A stretch of DNA of 64,000 nt, taken from the NCBI GenBank assembly GCA_022843805.1, contig JALHMY010000020.1, positions 17,647 through 81,646 on the forward strand. Direction: 5' to 3'. A model generated the notes under the pieces. The model did no database searches, was not told the DNA's origin, and worked only from the letters and a program-made list of their open reading frames with translations. Positions within the stretch are counted from its first letter, which is position 1. Each line of letters starts with the position of its first letter. This document shows, in pieces, positions 36,510-46,315 of the stretch. The position numbers and the translations under genes were made by a program. This DNA is from Fuerstiella sp. (GTDB lineage: Bacteria; Planctomycetota; Planctomycetia; Planctomycetales; Planctomycetaceae).

Positions 36510-38557
36510 TCGCCCTGTTCATGCAGAAAGTTGAGCGCCCGGTCAAGACTTGCCATACCTTTAACAGGTTCCGAAATCCCCGGCCCTGCTTCCAGCTTCT
36601 CTTTCGATTCACTCGGGTGAGCACTGCCAGCCTGCGTGCCTGTGTTCAACCCACCGGCAGACAATCCGCCAGCAGACGATGCAACAGTCGCCGTGACGCT
36701 GTGATTAGATCGACGCCGGTCCGCGTTCATTGACATGTGCGGACCAGCCAGCTGAGTGTGCCCCGCATCAATCCTCAGTCGTCGCGGCCCAGCCGGGCGG
36801 CCAAACAGTGAGACTCGCAGAGGAAGCCTTGCTTCACACAAATCAACAGGCAGACGATTGGCAATCAGATCGTTCAGATCCGAAAAAATCTCTGTTGCCT
36901 GACCTTCCGCCGAAACCGGCAACGGAACCGCGGCCATTTGTGTCGTCACCGTGGATACTGACTGGTGCGATACTGGCGAAACGGACACTGGCGGAACAGA
37001 CACTGGCTGCACCTGAGCGATCGAGACCTCTGAAGCAATGGCGGCCTCCTGCCTGCTGCCATCACCGCCTGCATTCGGCGTTACTGGTTGTGAGGAAGGC
37101 CGTATCCAGTCACCGCCAAACCATTCCGATTTCTGCACAAGCTCCACTGCAGTCGGCTCTGAGACAACAATACCTTCCCGTTTGCTGAGCTGGACTGGCG
37201 GTTCGGTATCAATTTTCGGAGACGCTGGCTTTTGAGAATGGTCCACAGATTCCGAGTCCTTTCCTGACACAGCTTTCAGCGGTTGAATCTGGCTTAGAGA
37301 TCTGCTGTGATTGTCCGCGACTGAGACACTTTCCGGCGAACTGCCTCGCAGAGTATTCATACTCACGGTTCGCTGTGCCCGCATCTCGGCCTCCGATTTC
37401 AACCAGCCGAATACAATCAAACCACCGGCAACCAGAAGACCTCCGATAAATGCAAGGCTCCAGCCGTTCATGCCGGTCGCGACTTCCGCAGCGGCCGGAG
37501 TTTCCCGCGGCGGAACCGGGGCATTCTCCTGCAGGGATGCAGCAACGGGCAGGATCGAAGAAAGTTCAGCGATATCAGCCCCGGACGAGATTGAAGGAAA
37601 TGCCTTTCCTGATTTTTTCTCGTACTGGCTGCTGACCATTTGCACGGACAAGTCGCCCGACACGGATTCCTGCTGGTCAGGATGATCTGGCTCCAGCTCC
37701 GGATCACCGGCCGATCCACCCGCAGACCCGCTGAATGCCGCTGGAAACGGCTGAGGTATTGCTAAAGCGGGCGAAGACGTCGAAAGGACTCCACCAGCGT
37801 CGACCGGCCCAGGCGTCTCCGGGATACCAGGGGACATTGATGCAGAAGCATCCAAAGAACTCTGCAACTCGGGATTCACCGAAGCCTCAGCGGTCCTGTT
37901 TTCAGCAGCCCCTGAATTCTCTCCGGACCACTCACTCACCATCGGCCGAAAACCAGTTCCGGCGCGGGTCGGGCGGATACTCGCAGCGGCAAGCATCAGC
38001 ACGTCACCGTGTTCAACTTCAAATGCGGGCTGAACAGAACGTCGTGATCGGCCTGGTTTTGCTGAAATCAGCTGAACATCCACAACCCTGTTCAGTGGCA
38101 GCTGGCAGTTCAAAAGTACGTCAGCAACGACAACAGGAACCGAACTGCTGGTCTGCAGAGCAAGTACAACAGGCCGCCCCTCTTCAATCAGCACGGCATT
38201 GGGCTGAAACCCCGTCCTTGTCTGCCCGACAGCACTGACGACGATTACGTCGCCCCGCATCAGTACCGGGCCAGCAACCGTCGAACCCCGTGACACGACT
38301 TCGGTCCACTGCTGACTTCCTGAAGCACGGATCAGGAGGACATTTGAGTTCTCCGAAATCATTTGTGCAGCGTCGAGTGCAGCGTTCAGACTCAGTGGCT
38401 GATCGGCCTCACAACGAAACGTGTTTGGCCTCGCCACATCCCCAATTACGGCACAGGTATCCTCGCTCCGGCCGTCATTCGCCAGCGCGCTAATTGTCAC
38501 TGCTGGCATCAGACAGAAGATTGCCACAATGCCCGTGAATTTCCTGAGCCCATCCAT
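36506..38557 (-). CDS. secreted SLBB-like one-pass membrane protein
   Basis: A 683-residue protein. Signal peptide 1-27; residues about 35-195 hold two related beta-grasp modules resembling SLBB domains of polysaccharide exporters (VIGDVARPNTFRCEADQPLS with LMRGDVIVVSAVG, and LLNCQLPLNRVVDVQLISA with VEHGDVLMLAAASI). A long Pro/Ser/Gly-rich linker is followed by one transmembrane helix (about 367-386, SLAFIGGLLVAGGLIVFGW). A 297-residue tail, predicted cytosolic, ends in SLDRALNFLHEQGE. It is translationally coupled to the MreB-like gene. The combination suggests an outside-inside link between an envelope ligand and an actin-like protein (inference). The SLBB assignment is tentative. Confidence 0.72.
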   Translation of the reverse strand: MDGLRKFTGIVAIFCLMPAVTISALANDGRSEDTCAVIGDVARPNTFRCEADQPLSLNAALDAAQMISENSNVLLIRASGSQQWTEVVSRGSTVAGPVLMRGDVIVVSAVGQTRTGFQPNAVLIEEGRPVVLALQTSSSVPVVVADVLLNCQLPLNRVVDVQLISAKPGRSRRSVQPAFEVEHGDVLMLAAASIRPTRAGTGFRPMVSEWSGENSGAAENRTAEASVNPELQSSLDASASMSPGIPETPGPVDAGGVLSTSSPALAIPQPFPAAFSGSAGGSAGDPELEPDHPDQQESVSGDLSVQMVSSQYEKKSGKAFPSISSGADIAELSSILPVAASLQENAPVPPRETPAAAEVATGMNGWSLAFIGGLLVAGGLIVFGWLKSEAEMRAQRTVSMNTLRGSSPESVSVADNHSRSLSQIQPLKAVSGKDSESVDHSQKPASPKIDTEPPVQLSKREGIVVSEPTAVELVQKSEWFGGDWIRPSSQPVTPNAGGDGSRQEAAIASEVSIAQVQPVSVPPVSVSPVSHQSVSTVTTQMAAVPLPVSAEGQATEIFSDLNDLIANRLPVDLCEARLPLRVSLFGRPAGPRRLRIDAGHTQLAGPHMSMNADRRRSNHSVTATVASSAGGLSAGGLNTGTQAGSAHPSESKEKLEAGPGISEPVKGMASLDRALNFLHEQGE

Positions 38558-38844
38558 GGTCCCAACCCTATTCCGACTAAACTGCGACCGTCCTGGTCAT
38601 GCGTTTCGGCAGAATCCGCGCGTCGGCTGGCACGCAACAGTACTGCTCTTCTAATCAGAATCGGCATTCCCTCATTCCGTCATCATAGTTTCCGCACCTC
38701 CTGAAAATTCTGTGCAGCTATCCTGAATTTCGGAGCTTATCTGCGTACCTTAATTGTACGTCATTTACGCGGCACACTCGAAAAGCATTTCGCCACGCTG
38801 ACATGCCACCGAGGCCTGACGGGCACTCTCCGAGAATAAGGGGA

Positions 38845-41358
38845 TTACTCCAGCAACTTCAGCTTGTCGATCAGATTTCGCTTCTGAAGGGCCTTGATTT
38901 CTTCCTGCAATTTCTGCTGGTCTTCAAGAATGGCTTTCAGATCCCGCAGCGCTTCATGGAACTCAGCAAGGTCGCGAACGTTCTCCAGAATCACCTTAAG
39001 CTGCGAAATCACCAGCTCCACACGTTCAAGGGACGTATCAACCAGAAGTCTGACTTTTTTCCCGGACTGAGCTGCCACGCCGAACTCACTCAGCACACGA
39101 TCGGCATCTGCCATTGGCTTGTCTGCAATATCCGTCAGAGGATTCAGGATCTCGTCCCGCATGTTCTGCGCGAGCTGCTGAGGAGGAATTGCATTGTTAA
39201 TCAGTTGCTGAATAATTTCATCAAAACCCTCCACAATCGAACGGATTTCATTCGTCTGCCGTCGCAGATTGCTGCCGCTTCTGGCCGCACAGGTGGATAC
39301 TCCCATCCGATCCTGTGGCAGAATGATCGAGTTGTCTCCGGAATCGAGACGGTCAGCAGGTTCCCGATGAAAGACCAGATCCTCGCGAATCTGCTCCAGC
39401 TGGGCAATCACTTCTTCCATCCTGCGCCGCAGTGTGATTTCGCGTGTGTACAGCAGTGATAACAGATCTTCATTGCTGACGATTCGAAACAACATTGGTT
39501 CACTTCGGGTCATCCCGGGCCCCGGTCGCGAATTACCATCCACAGCCGCCACGGCAAGCGTGAGTGTCTGACCTTCCGAAAGATCAAGTGGCTTTACGTC
39601 AAAAACCTCCGTCGGCTCGTCATCGCTTCTTCGCAGCTCAAATTCCGTCTGCCCGGCCTGCGGAAGCTGATGGAACGGGCGAGGACGCCATTCGGATTCA
39701 TCATCGACCAGAAACTGGAACCCGGCTGAGGCCAGACCATAGTCGTCCCTGATGGTTCCGGTCACAGGTATCCGCGCAAATCGCGTCACAGCATTATCGA
39801 TTCCCACACCTCTGGCCACGATCACCGGCGGTTTGTCCTCGACACCGCGAATTCGCAATACCTCAGGATTCACCGACATTACGCCGTCGTCGTCATGCAG
39901 GAAAAACCTGAGAGGTGTATTGGAAACGACAGGCAATGCTCCATCCCCGGGATCCGCTGCTGACAGACCGGATGATGAAGAGTCAACGACTGAAGCCTGC
40001 CGAGTCTCACCGGATGAACCATCATCTCCCGCATCCCCGGTCTCTGCAGCAATCACCTGAAACACCGCGGAAAGCGTCATTCCATCGGCTGAAATGAGAG
40101 GCTGCCGCCCAGTGGATATCGCATGGACACCTCGTCGACCCACAACATGAGACGACTCACGATCTCCCGACAGTTCAAATTCACCCGAAACAATTCTTGC
40201 AGACTGCAACGGCTTGGCGGAAAGTGCATTCAGGCGAAACTCGGTCCAGACAGGCAATGCAACTTCGCTGCCTGTGACTTCAATTTGGGTCTCACGCAGC
40301 TGATTCCAGCCGGTATACTCGGGGTACTGGCACTCCAGTTTGATCGCATCCAGCCGGGGAATGCTGACCGGTTCGATTCGCCATGGCTGCACGCTGCGAT
40401 AGTCGCCAGCCAGCAATTCGATGGTGATCGGTTCCTGCAGTCGGGTCATCACAAAGCGCCAGGTTCGATCCGATGTGGGTGACACAAACGTCCGACTCAG
40501 ACTGCCGTCGCTGCGAATCACGTCAACCCGAATTCGATCAGGAACAACCCAGGCAACACCTTCCCGAGGGCCACCTTCCGGCACTGTAATTTCCATTTCA
40601 AAATCGGCGCCGCGGGGGTGCAGATAAATCCTGTCATTATCCCGCTGACGAAACTCCACTCGCCGATCGCCAGGCTGTGCAACCACAAGCACCTGAAGAT
40701 CCGTCGATCTCTGATAATAGGAAACGTCACACCGAATGAAAGCATTCCACCAGCGTTGCAGTGAACCGGGCTGCACCAAAGCAAAACCGGTTACGGACAT
40801 GACTGCGATCGCCGCATAAACGGCAAGCCGCCGGATCGAACGCACATCAAAAACCTCATCGGCCGACAGCGAACCGGTCAGTTCCCCGGCTTCAACAGCC
40901 GCCCTCTGAAGCATGTCTGCCACCAGAGGACCATCCAGTGGATATCCGCCCGCGGCTTCCACTGAGATGATCAGCCGATCCTGAAACTGTGGAAACCGAC
41001 GTTCCAGCAATACGGCCAGATCAATATCCCTGACCGTGCGCACAAGCGGAAACACGATTCGAGAGCCGAGTACCCACATGGTCCCCGGCAGCAGCACCGA
41101 CAGAAAGATGGCTCGCAGTCCAACAGGAAGTTCAAGCTTCTGGATGGCAAACCAGCCCAGATCGATTCCCGTCGTTACCCAGAACACGATTCCTGCAAGA
41201 CAAATGAGCAGCAGAATGCCTGACACCATGGCATCACGCCGCAGCCGAACCCTGACATCGGTCAGTAACTGCTGGACGGCCTGCGGAAGAGAAATCCGTG
41301 TCGTCGACAATCGGGAGTGATGAGATTCACTTAACATGGAAGAAGCGTCAGCAAACAA
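38845..41358 (-). CDS. DUF4175-like membrane protein
   Basis: An 837-residue protein with two N-terminal transmembrane helices (GILLLICLAGIVFWVTTGI and AIFLSVLLPGTMWVLGS), a third after about residue 190, the block DIDLAVLLERRFPQFQDRLI, and a large beta-rich periplasmic part. The last about 150 residues are a predicted coiled coil (VISQLKVILENVRDLAEFHEALRDL) ending KLLE. This is the layout of DUF4175-type proteins that accompany MoxR/VWA clusters. It starts 33 bases after the second VWA gene and closes the operon. The 287-base gap to the next gene has no strong terminator. Confidence 0.8.
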   Translation of the reverse strand: MFADASSMLSESHHSRLSTTRISLPQAVQQLLTDVRVRLRRDAMVSGILLLICLAGIVFWVTTGIDLGWFAIQKLELPVGLRAIFLSVLLPGTMWVLGSRIVFPLVRTVRDIDLAVLLERRFPQFQDRLIISVEAAGGYPLDGPLVADMLQRAAVEAGELTGSLSADEVFDVRSIRRLAVYAAIAVMSVTGFALVQPGSLQRWWNAFIRCDVSYYQRSTDLQVLVVAQPGDRRVEFRQRDNDRIYLHPRGADFEMEITVPEGGPREGVAWVVPDRIRVDVIRSDGSLSRTFVSPTSDRTWRFVMTRLQEPITIELLAGDYRSVQPWRIEPVSIPRLDAIKLECQYPEYTGWNQLRETQIEVTGSEVALPVWTEFRLNALSAKPLQSARIVSGEFELSGDRESSHVVGRRGVHAISTGRQPLISADGMTLSAVFQVIAAETGDAGDDGSSGETRQASVVDSSSSGLSAADPGDGALPVVSNTPLRFFLHDDDGVMSVNPEVLRIRGVEDKPPVIVARGVGIDNAVTRFARIPVTGTIRDDYGLASAGFQFLVDDESEWRPRPFHQLPQAGQTEFELRRSDDEPTEVFDVKPLDLSEGQTLTLAVAAVDGNSRPGPGMTRSEPMLFRIVSNEDLLSLLYTREITLRRRMEEVIAQLEQIREDLVFHREPADRLDSGDNSIILPQDRMGVSTCAARSGSNLRRQTNEIRSIVEGFDEIIQQLINNAIPPQQLAQNMRDEILNPLTDIADKPMADADRVLSEFGVAAQSGKKVRLLVDTSLERVELVISQLKVILENVRDLAEFHEALRDLKAILEDQQKLQEEIKALQKRNLIDKLKLLE

Positions 41359-41391
41359 CAGGAATTATTTGGTTCATAGTCAGCACGAAAC

Positions 41392-43950
41392 TTACGAAAG
41401 TCGCATCAGTCGTCTTAATGACCATTCAAAGGCCAGCAGTCCAATTAATGTATACATCAGCCAATGTCGATCCCACAGTGTTCTCAGCTGCTCATCCACC
41501 ACAACCGGCTCACTTCGGTCCGGAAGCAGACCCGGCAGTTCCGCCACCATCTGCGGCAATGACAGATAACGGCCTTCCGAATCCACTGTGAGGCGAGTCA
41601 GCAGATCCACGTTCCGAGCAGGATTTTGCGATTCCAGATTCGGCAGCACCACTTCTACAGCAGCCTGCAGGACATCACCCGACTCAGGAACCGGCACCGT
41701 GATCCGATAAACTCCTGGACGAACCGGACGGAAGTTATTCACGTACTGACCAGCTCCGCGACCATCAGCATTTAACCGATCCGGTACGGTCAGTGGACGA
41801 CCATCCGCGTCAACTACCGAAACACTTACCGATTCCGTCTGCAATGGCTGAAGTCTCGCATCATACAGCTGAGCACGAATATTGACGGCCTGTCCGGGAA
41901 CAGCCTCAGTACGGTCAAGCAGCAGACGTCCGCGAGCTGAACCGCGATCACGCCTGCCCTGCCCTGCCTCACGAATCAGCCCTGTCCAGAATCGCTGATG
42001 TCCCTGCGGCGAAATTTCCCGCAGCCGCCATGTCTCTGCCGATCCCAGAAACATTGTACGACCCGTTCCATAAATCTGAGATGCCAGAAACGGCGGCTGC
42101 CCAATTTCCGTTCGAGCACGCGGATTGCCATATTCAAGCAAAGCCACGGCCCCATCCCGCAATGCTCGCACCGGATAAGACCGATAAATCCCTTTAAACG
42201 TCTGCCAGAGATCGTTTCGAGTATTTCCGGCAGCGTCTGCAATCTTCAAAAACTCGGCCGAAGCACCTTCCTGCGTCAGCGCCAGCTGCCATGGCTGATC
42301 GGCTCGCTGACTCAGCTGAAGTTCCGGCACCATGCGATTCAGCAACACCGGGTAAAGCACACTGATATCGCGAAACGAATCCACGTCCTGCGCCAGCTTC
42401 GGAGTAAAAATTTCGCCGGCCACAACAATCAGCCCCCCGGAGTGCTCCGAAACCCAGCGATTCAGATATTGCCTCTCATCTGCAGTGAGCCGACTCCAGT
42501 CCGGATCAAATGCGATGATTACGTCGTATTCAAACAATGCAGCCTCAGTGGCCGGAAAACGGGTCAGCAGCCGCCGCGCTTCCTGCGAAACAAACTCGAC
42601 ATTCTCGTCACCGACGGTCTGCAGCCAGACGTCCGATTCAATTCCACTGTGCCGATAAAGCGTATTCCGAACAAACTGGTAATCACGCATGGGGCCACTG
42701 GAAATCAGAAGCACACGAATCCTGCGATCAGTCACCTCAAGTTCCCGCATTCGCTCATTGTCATCCATAGTGATTTCAGCGACTTTGCCCTCATCCGACT
42801 CTACTCTCGCTATGTATTCAAACTTGCCGGGTATCGGCAGCTGGTGACTGAATTTAACTGTGACGGGAATTGCATCCTGAACCAGCAGCACCTGCTGCTC
42901 AGATACCAGCTTTCTGTCGTTCCCATCCGTACCTGCCGACTGCTGATACAGCCGTACAACTGCTTTCCGGCCGCTGACCCCGTTTCCCTGTATACTGACG
43001 CTGATGTCAAACGGATCTCCCTTGTGAACGTCGGTGGGAGACTGCATTCCGGAAATCCACCAGTTCATCTGAGGTCGCTCGCTGCCAACCCCCACTGTGA
43101 TCAATCGCGTTCCAGTTCGAGCAGCCCGAGTCTGGGCAACTTCTGCACTCAGCCCGGCATTCATCCGACCGTCTGATATGACAACAAGTCCACTGAGCGT
43201 GCGGCCGGAAGTTTGTCCGATTAGCTGATGCAGAGCCTCGCCAAGGCGAGTCTCACTTCCGGATGGCTGCATTACGGACTTCAACCGTTCACGAACAGTC
43301 GGATCGTCAATTGCAGCAGAAGCTGAAGACCCGTTCAAAGAATTTTCCGATGCACCAGCTGCGACGACAGTGGCGCTGCGATCACCCGGGGCACCTGCCA
43401 CTCCATCGTCAGTAAACCGAACCCCCTGCTCAGACACAACTGCAGCAGGCCCGGACAAACTGGAATCAAAAGTATACAGAGACACCTGATGTTTCTGAGC
43501 CAGCTGTTTCAACAAGCCCGATTCAATCAGTCCCTGCGCTACCGCTTCCGAGCGCGAAACTTCAGTCGGCACTGCGGCATTATCGCCAGCATCGTCCGAT
43601 GGATAGGCCATCGACAAGGACGTATCGATCAGAATTCCTACCTGAGATTTCTCGATGCGGCTGATTTGAGTGCGTTCCCGTGGATTGAGCACGATCACCA
43701 GAATCAGGAGCAGCACAATGATCCGGGGAATCGTCAGCAGAGTCCGCCATGTCGGCTTCAGAAATCGGGAGTCACGTAACGCAGTCCGCAGAGTCAGTCC
43801 CAGCAGAAACACAATTGCGGCGGCCATGAACAGAATTCCGGCTGTCGATTCCGGCAAATCCAGTTCAGTCGCCCTGAAAGACTGAGTTTCAGTCTGGGCG
43901 ATGGTGGGTAACCCGCGCGCTGTCAGCTGAAGTAAATTCTCCGGAGTCAT
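41392..43950 (-). CDS. VWA-domain membrane protein with GATase-like region
   Basis: An 852-residue protein. N-terminal helices (AGILFMAAAIVFLLGLTL and IVLLLILVIVL) precede a VWA domain with the MIDAS motif D-T-S-L-S in VGILIDTSLSMAY. The central part (about 410-700) resembles the class I glutamine-amidotransferase fold seen in planctomycete VWA proteins (RVLLISSGPMRDYQFVRNTL, YDVIIAFDPDW), but no catalytic Cys triad is obvious. A C-terminal helix (LMYTLIGLLAFEWSL) follows a beta-domain. Its start overlaps the preceding gene (ATGA). It is a likely periplasmic metal-dependent adhesion or assembly factor. Confidence 0.85.
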   Translation of the reverse strand: MTPENLLQLTARGLPTIAQTETQSFRATELDLPESTAGILFMAAAIVFLLGLTLRTALRDSRFLKPTWRTLLTIPRIIVLLLILVIVLNPRERTQISRIEKSQVGILIDTSLSMAYPSDDAGDNAAVPTEVSRSEAVAQGLIESGLLKQLAQKHQVSLYTFDSSLSGPAAVVSEQGVRFTDDGVAGAPGDRSATVVAAGASENSLNGSSASAAIDDPTVRERLKSVMQPSGSETRLGEALHQLIGQTSGRTLSGLVVISDGRMNAGLSAEVAQTRAARTGTRLITVGVGSERPQMNWWISGMQSPTDVHKGDPFDISVSIQGNGVSGRKAVVRLYQQSAGTDGNDRKLVSEQQVLLVQDAIPVTVKFSHQLPIPGKFEYIARVESDEGKVAEITMDDNERMRELEVTDRRIRVLLISSGPMRDYQFVRNTLYRHSGIESDVWLQTVGDENVEFVSQEARRLLTRFPATEAALFEYDVIIAFDPDWSRLTADERQYLNRWVSEHSGGLIVVAGEIFTPKLAQDVDSFRDISVLYPVLLNRMVPELQLSQRADQPWQLALTQEGASAEFLKIADAAGNTRNDLWQTFKGIYRSYPVRALRDGAVALLEYGNPRARTEIGQPPFLASQIYGTGRTMFLGSAETWRLREISPQGHQRFWTGLIREAGQGRRDRGSARGRLLLDRTEAVPGQAVNIRAQLYDARLQPLQTESVSVSVVDADGRPLTVPDRLNADGRGAGQYVNNFRPVRPGVYRITVPVPESGDVLQAAVEVVLPNLESQNPARNVDLLTRLTVDSEGRYLSLPQMVAELPGLLPDRSEPVVVDEQLRTLWDRHWLMYTLIGLLAFEWSLRRLMRLS

Positions 43951-46277
43951 CTTCTGTCCTCCGGATGGTAACTCATGTGCAGAGCCAGCAGTTGTTCGGC
44001 CGTCAGCACTGCGACCAGCAGCCCCAGAAGCAGCCAGCGAAGCTCTCGCCCCGATTCGTTACCTCCCAGCGATGCCACCGCGGCAGATTCCAGTACTCTC
44101 ACATGATCCATTCCCGCCTGGCTCGTAATCTGTTCAGGCTCCGCCACCGCCAGACGGCTTTCTGTATTCACGACATTTAATGCAATCCACGTGTCGACGG
44201 TGCTGCCATCCGCAGTGAACCGACGAATCCGGCAAAGCCCCGGACGATTTGCCTGAGTCACCGTCACGGACATAAGCGACTCACCAGCGTCAGACTGGGT
44301 GTCTTCTTCAGACTTTTCTGACGCAGATTCTGGTGGGCTCTCCTTAACGGCCGTCGCCTGCATTCGAACGAACGACTCCAGCGCAGCATCCTCATCAGTT
44401 TCTGCTTCCGGAAGGAAGACTTCAACATTCTCCTGAAACTTGCCCGCCGGCCACTGCAGCACAAGTGGTTCTGCAAGTTCGCGAATCTCGATCCCGTCCG
44501 CCGGTTTCTGCAACCACGGATGAATCAGTAAATGCATCACAACATAGCCCGGAGCCGCCGGTGCAATGGGCCAGTTACTCCATCTTCGCCCGGCTCCGGT
44601 CAGAAATGTCAGTATGCGACCTTTTCCCAGCTGGTGCTGAAAGGCAACCGGATCCCCGTTTTTCATTCTGACTAATGTCCTGACTCCATCATTCCTCTGT
44701 GAATCATCTTTCACCCAGTCTTCCGATACCTGCAACCATCGATCCATGCGTATCGCATCTGCAAACGGACTGTCCGGCACATTGTAGACCATGAAAATCG
44801 GATGCTGCTCAAAAACGGGCGACTGAAAAGTGTCGTTGGCTGCAGATTCAGAGGCCGCTGCAGAATCGGTCAGCCGACCGCCGCTGACAGGCACACGAAG
44901 CACGCCCAGCGGGACCGGAAACAGCTGCAGCTGCGGCTCACGGAGCGTGCCACTGTACCACTGAGTATTCGCCTGCTCGCCCGGGAACCAGATAATCCCG
45001 CCGCCTTCACGCACATAGTCGGCCAGCAAGATCGACGTATCCGCCGGCAGGTCTCGAATATTCAGCAGATAGATGCAGTCATATCCGGACAAATTCAGAC
45101 CGGACAAACTTTGAGATGTGCGAATATCGACTGAAAGCCCCGTCAGCTTTTCGTCCGCACTCAGTGCAGCCGCCACATAGCCAGCATCTTCCTGCTGTCC
45201 TTCATCATCCACGATCAGCACAGGTCGCCTGTCGGTAACTTCAACCGCAATAAATCGGCGATTATCCTCGACCAGCGAATCCTCATTCAGTCGCACCTCC
45301 ACCTGATGCCGCCCCTCGATCTGAAAGGTCACATCGTGGGAAACGGTGACCGAGGTATCAGGTTCCAGCTCGGGAATCAGCACGCTGGCAGGCAGAGGCG
45401 TGCCATCCACCAGCACCGTGCCGCGAAGTTCACTAACTCGATTCGTTCCGTAGTTTCTCAGTACAAGATTCATTCTCCAGGGAACTCCCTGGGCGATCGC
45501 CAGTGAATCGCTCGTCAGTGCTTCCAAAGCCACATTATTGTGAGATTCCCGGGCCACGCGAACAAGCGAAACGTCTGCATCAATGCTCTTCAGGGCATCC
45601 AGCGCGGCCGCCACTTCCGGCCGTCCAGTCCAGTCTGTGGTGCGAAGATCGGTAATGACATGCACCTGAGGTGAGACTCCGCCGTCCGCCGCGAGAATAT
45701 CCTGAGCAGTCGTCAGAGCAGCAACCGGAGAAGCCCCACGGAATGAACATCGCAATCCTCGCAGCCGACCGGTGATCTCCTGCAGCAGCCCGCTGTCGAG
45801 CTGCCGGTCCGAGACAATCGCACGAGAAGGATCTGTCATTGTCAGCACGGTCACTCTGGCAGCGCCCGAGCGTTCGCCTCCCTGTGCCAGCATCTGCTCC
45901 AGAGTTCGTATCGCCTCAGAAAAAACAGTCTCGCTGTCGACGCGATCCCTCATGGAAAGCGAATCGTCCAGTATCACAATATGATGCACACTGGCTCCTC
46001 GCAGCATCAACAGCCGCGAGGGATCCAGAATCAGCCGTGCCAGCAGAAACATGATCAGCAACACAGCCAGTATACGCAGCAGCAGCAGCAACAGCTGTTC
46101 AAGGATGAGCCGCCTTCGGTTCAGTTCATCACTCTGAAGCAGAAACTCCATCGCGGCAAAACGAATTTTTCGATATCGCAGCCGGCTGAGGATATGAATA
46201 ATGATGGGTATCGACGCCAGCGCAAGTCCCGGGATCACAAACCCGGGATTCAGAAAGTATTGCGCTAGCCACGACAT
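43947..46277 (-). CDS. BatA-like VWA membrane protein
   Basis: A 776-residue protein from ATG 46277 (an upstream GTG adds five residues). The N-terminus is the BatA opening: MSWLAQYFLNPGFVIPGLAL, SIPIIIHILSRLRYRKIRFAAMEFL and a second helix. The VWA domain carries D-D-S-L-S (MIDAS) in HHIVILDDSLSMRD. Further on is a GATase-like/CARDB-like part (GYDCIYLLNIRDLPADTSIL, GGGIIWFPGEQ) and a C-terminal transmembrane helix (LRWLLLGLLVAVLTAEQLLAL). Third gene of the MoxR operon, 38 bases after DUF58. Confidence 0.88.
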   Translation of the reverse strand: MSWLAQYFLNPGFVIPGLALASIPIIIHILSRLRYRKIRFAAMEFLLQSDELNRRRLILEQLLLLLLRILAVLLIMFLLARLILDPSRLLMLRGASVHHIVILDDSLSMRDRVDSETVFSEAIRTLEQMLAQGGERSGAARVTVLTMTDPSRAIVSDRQLDSGLLQEITGRLRGLRCSFRGASPVAALTTAQDILAADGGVSPQVHVITDLRTTDWTGRPEVAAALDALKSIDADVSLVRVARESHNNVALEALTSDSLAIAQGVPWRMNLVLRNYGTNRVSELRGTVLVDGTPLPASVLIPELEPDTSVTVSHDVTFQIEGRHQVEVRLNEDSLVEDNRRFIAVEVTDRRPVLIVDDEGQQEDAGYVAAALSADEKLTGLSVDIRTSQSLSGLNLSGYDCIYLLNIRDLPADTSILLADYVREGGGIIWFPGEQANTQWYSGTLREPQLQLFPVPLGVLRVPVSGGRLTDSAAASESAANDTFQSPVFEQHPIFMVYNVPDSPFADAIRMDRWLQVSEDWVKDDSQRNDGVRTLVRMKNGDPVAFQHQLGKGRILTFLTGAGRRWSNWPIAPAAPGYVVMHLLIHPWLQKPADGIEIRELAEPLVLQWPAGKFQENVEVFLPEAETDEDAALESFVRMQATAVKESPPESASEKSEEDTQSDAGESLMSVTVTQANRPGLCRIRRFTADGSTVDTWIALNVVNTESRLAVAEPEQITSQAGMDHVRVLESAAVASLGGNESGRELRWLLLGLLVAVLTAEQLLALHMSYHPEDRR

Positions 46278-46315
46278 GATTACAAAATCCACATCTGCAA
46301 AATTATTTCGACGAA

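Noticed and set aside
41998-43176. 392-codon plus-strand ORF
   Set aside because: It lies wholly antisense to the second VWA gene, whose motifs and operon position are secure; the composition is Arg/Ser-rich shadow sequence.
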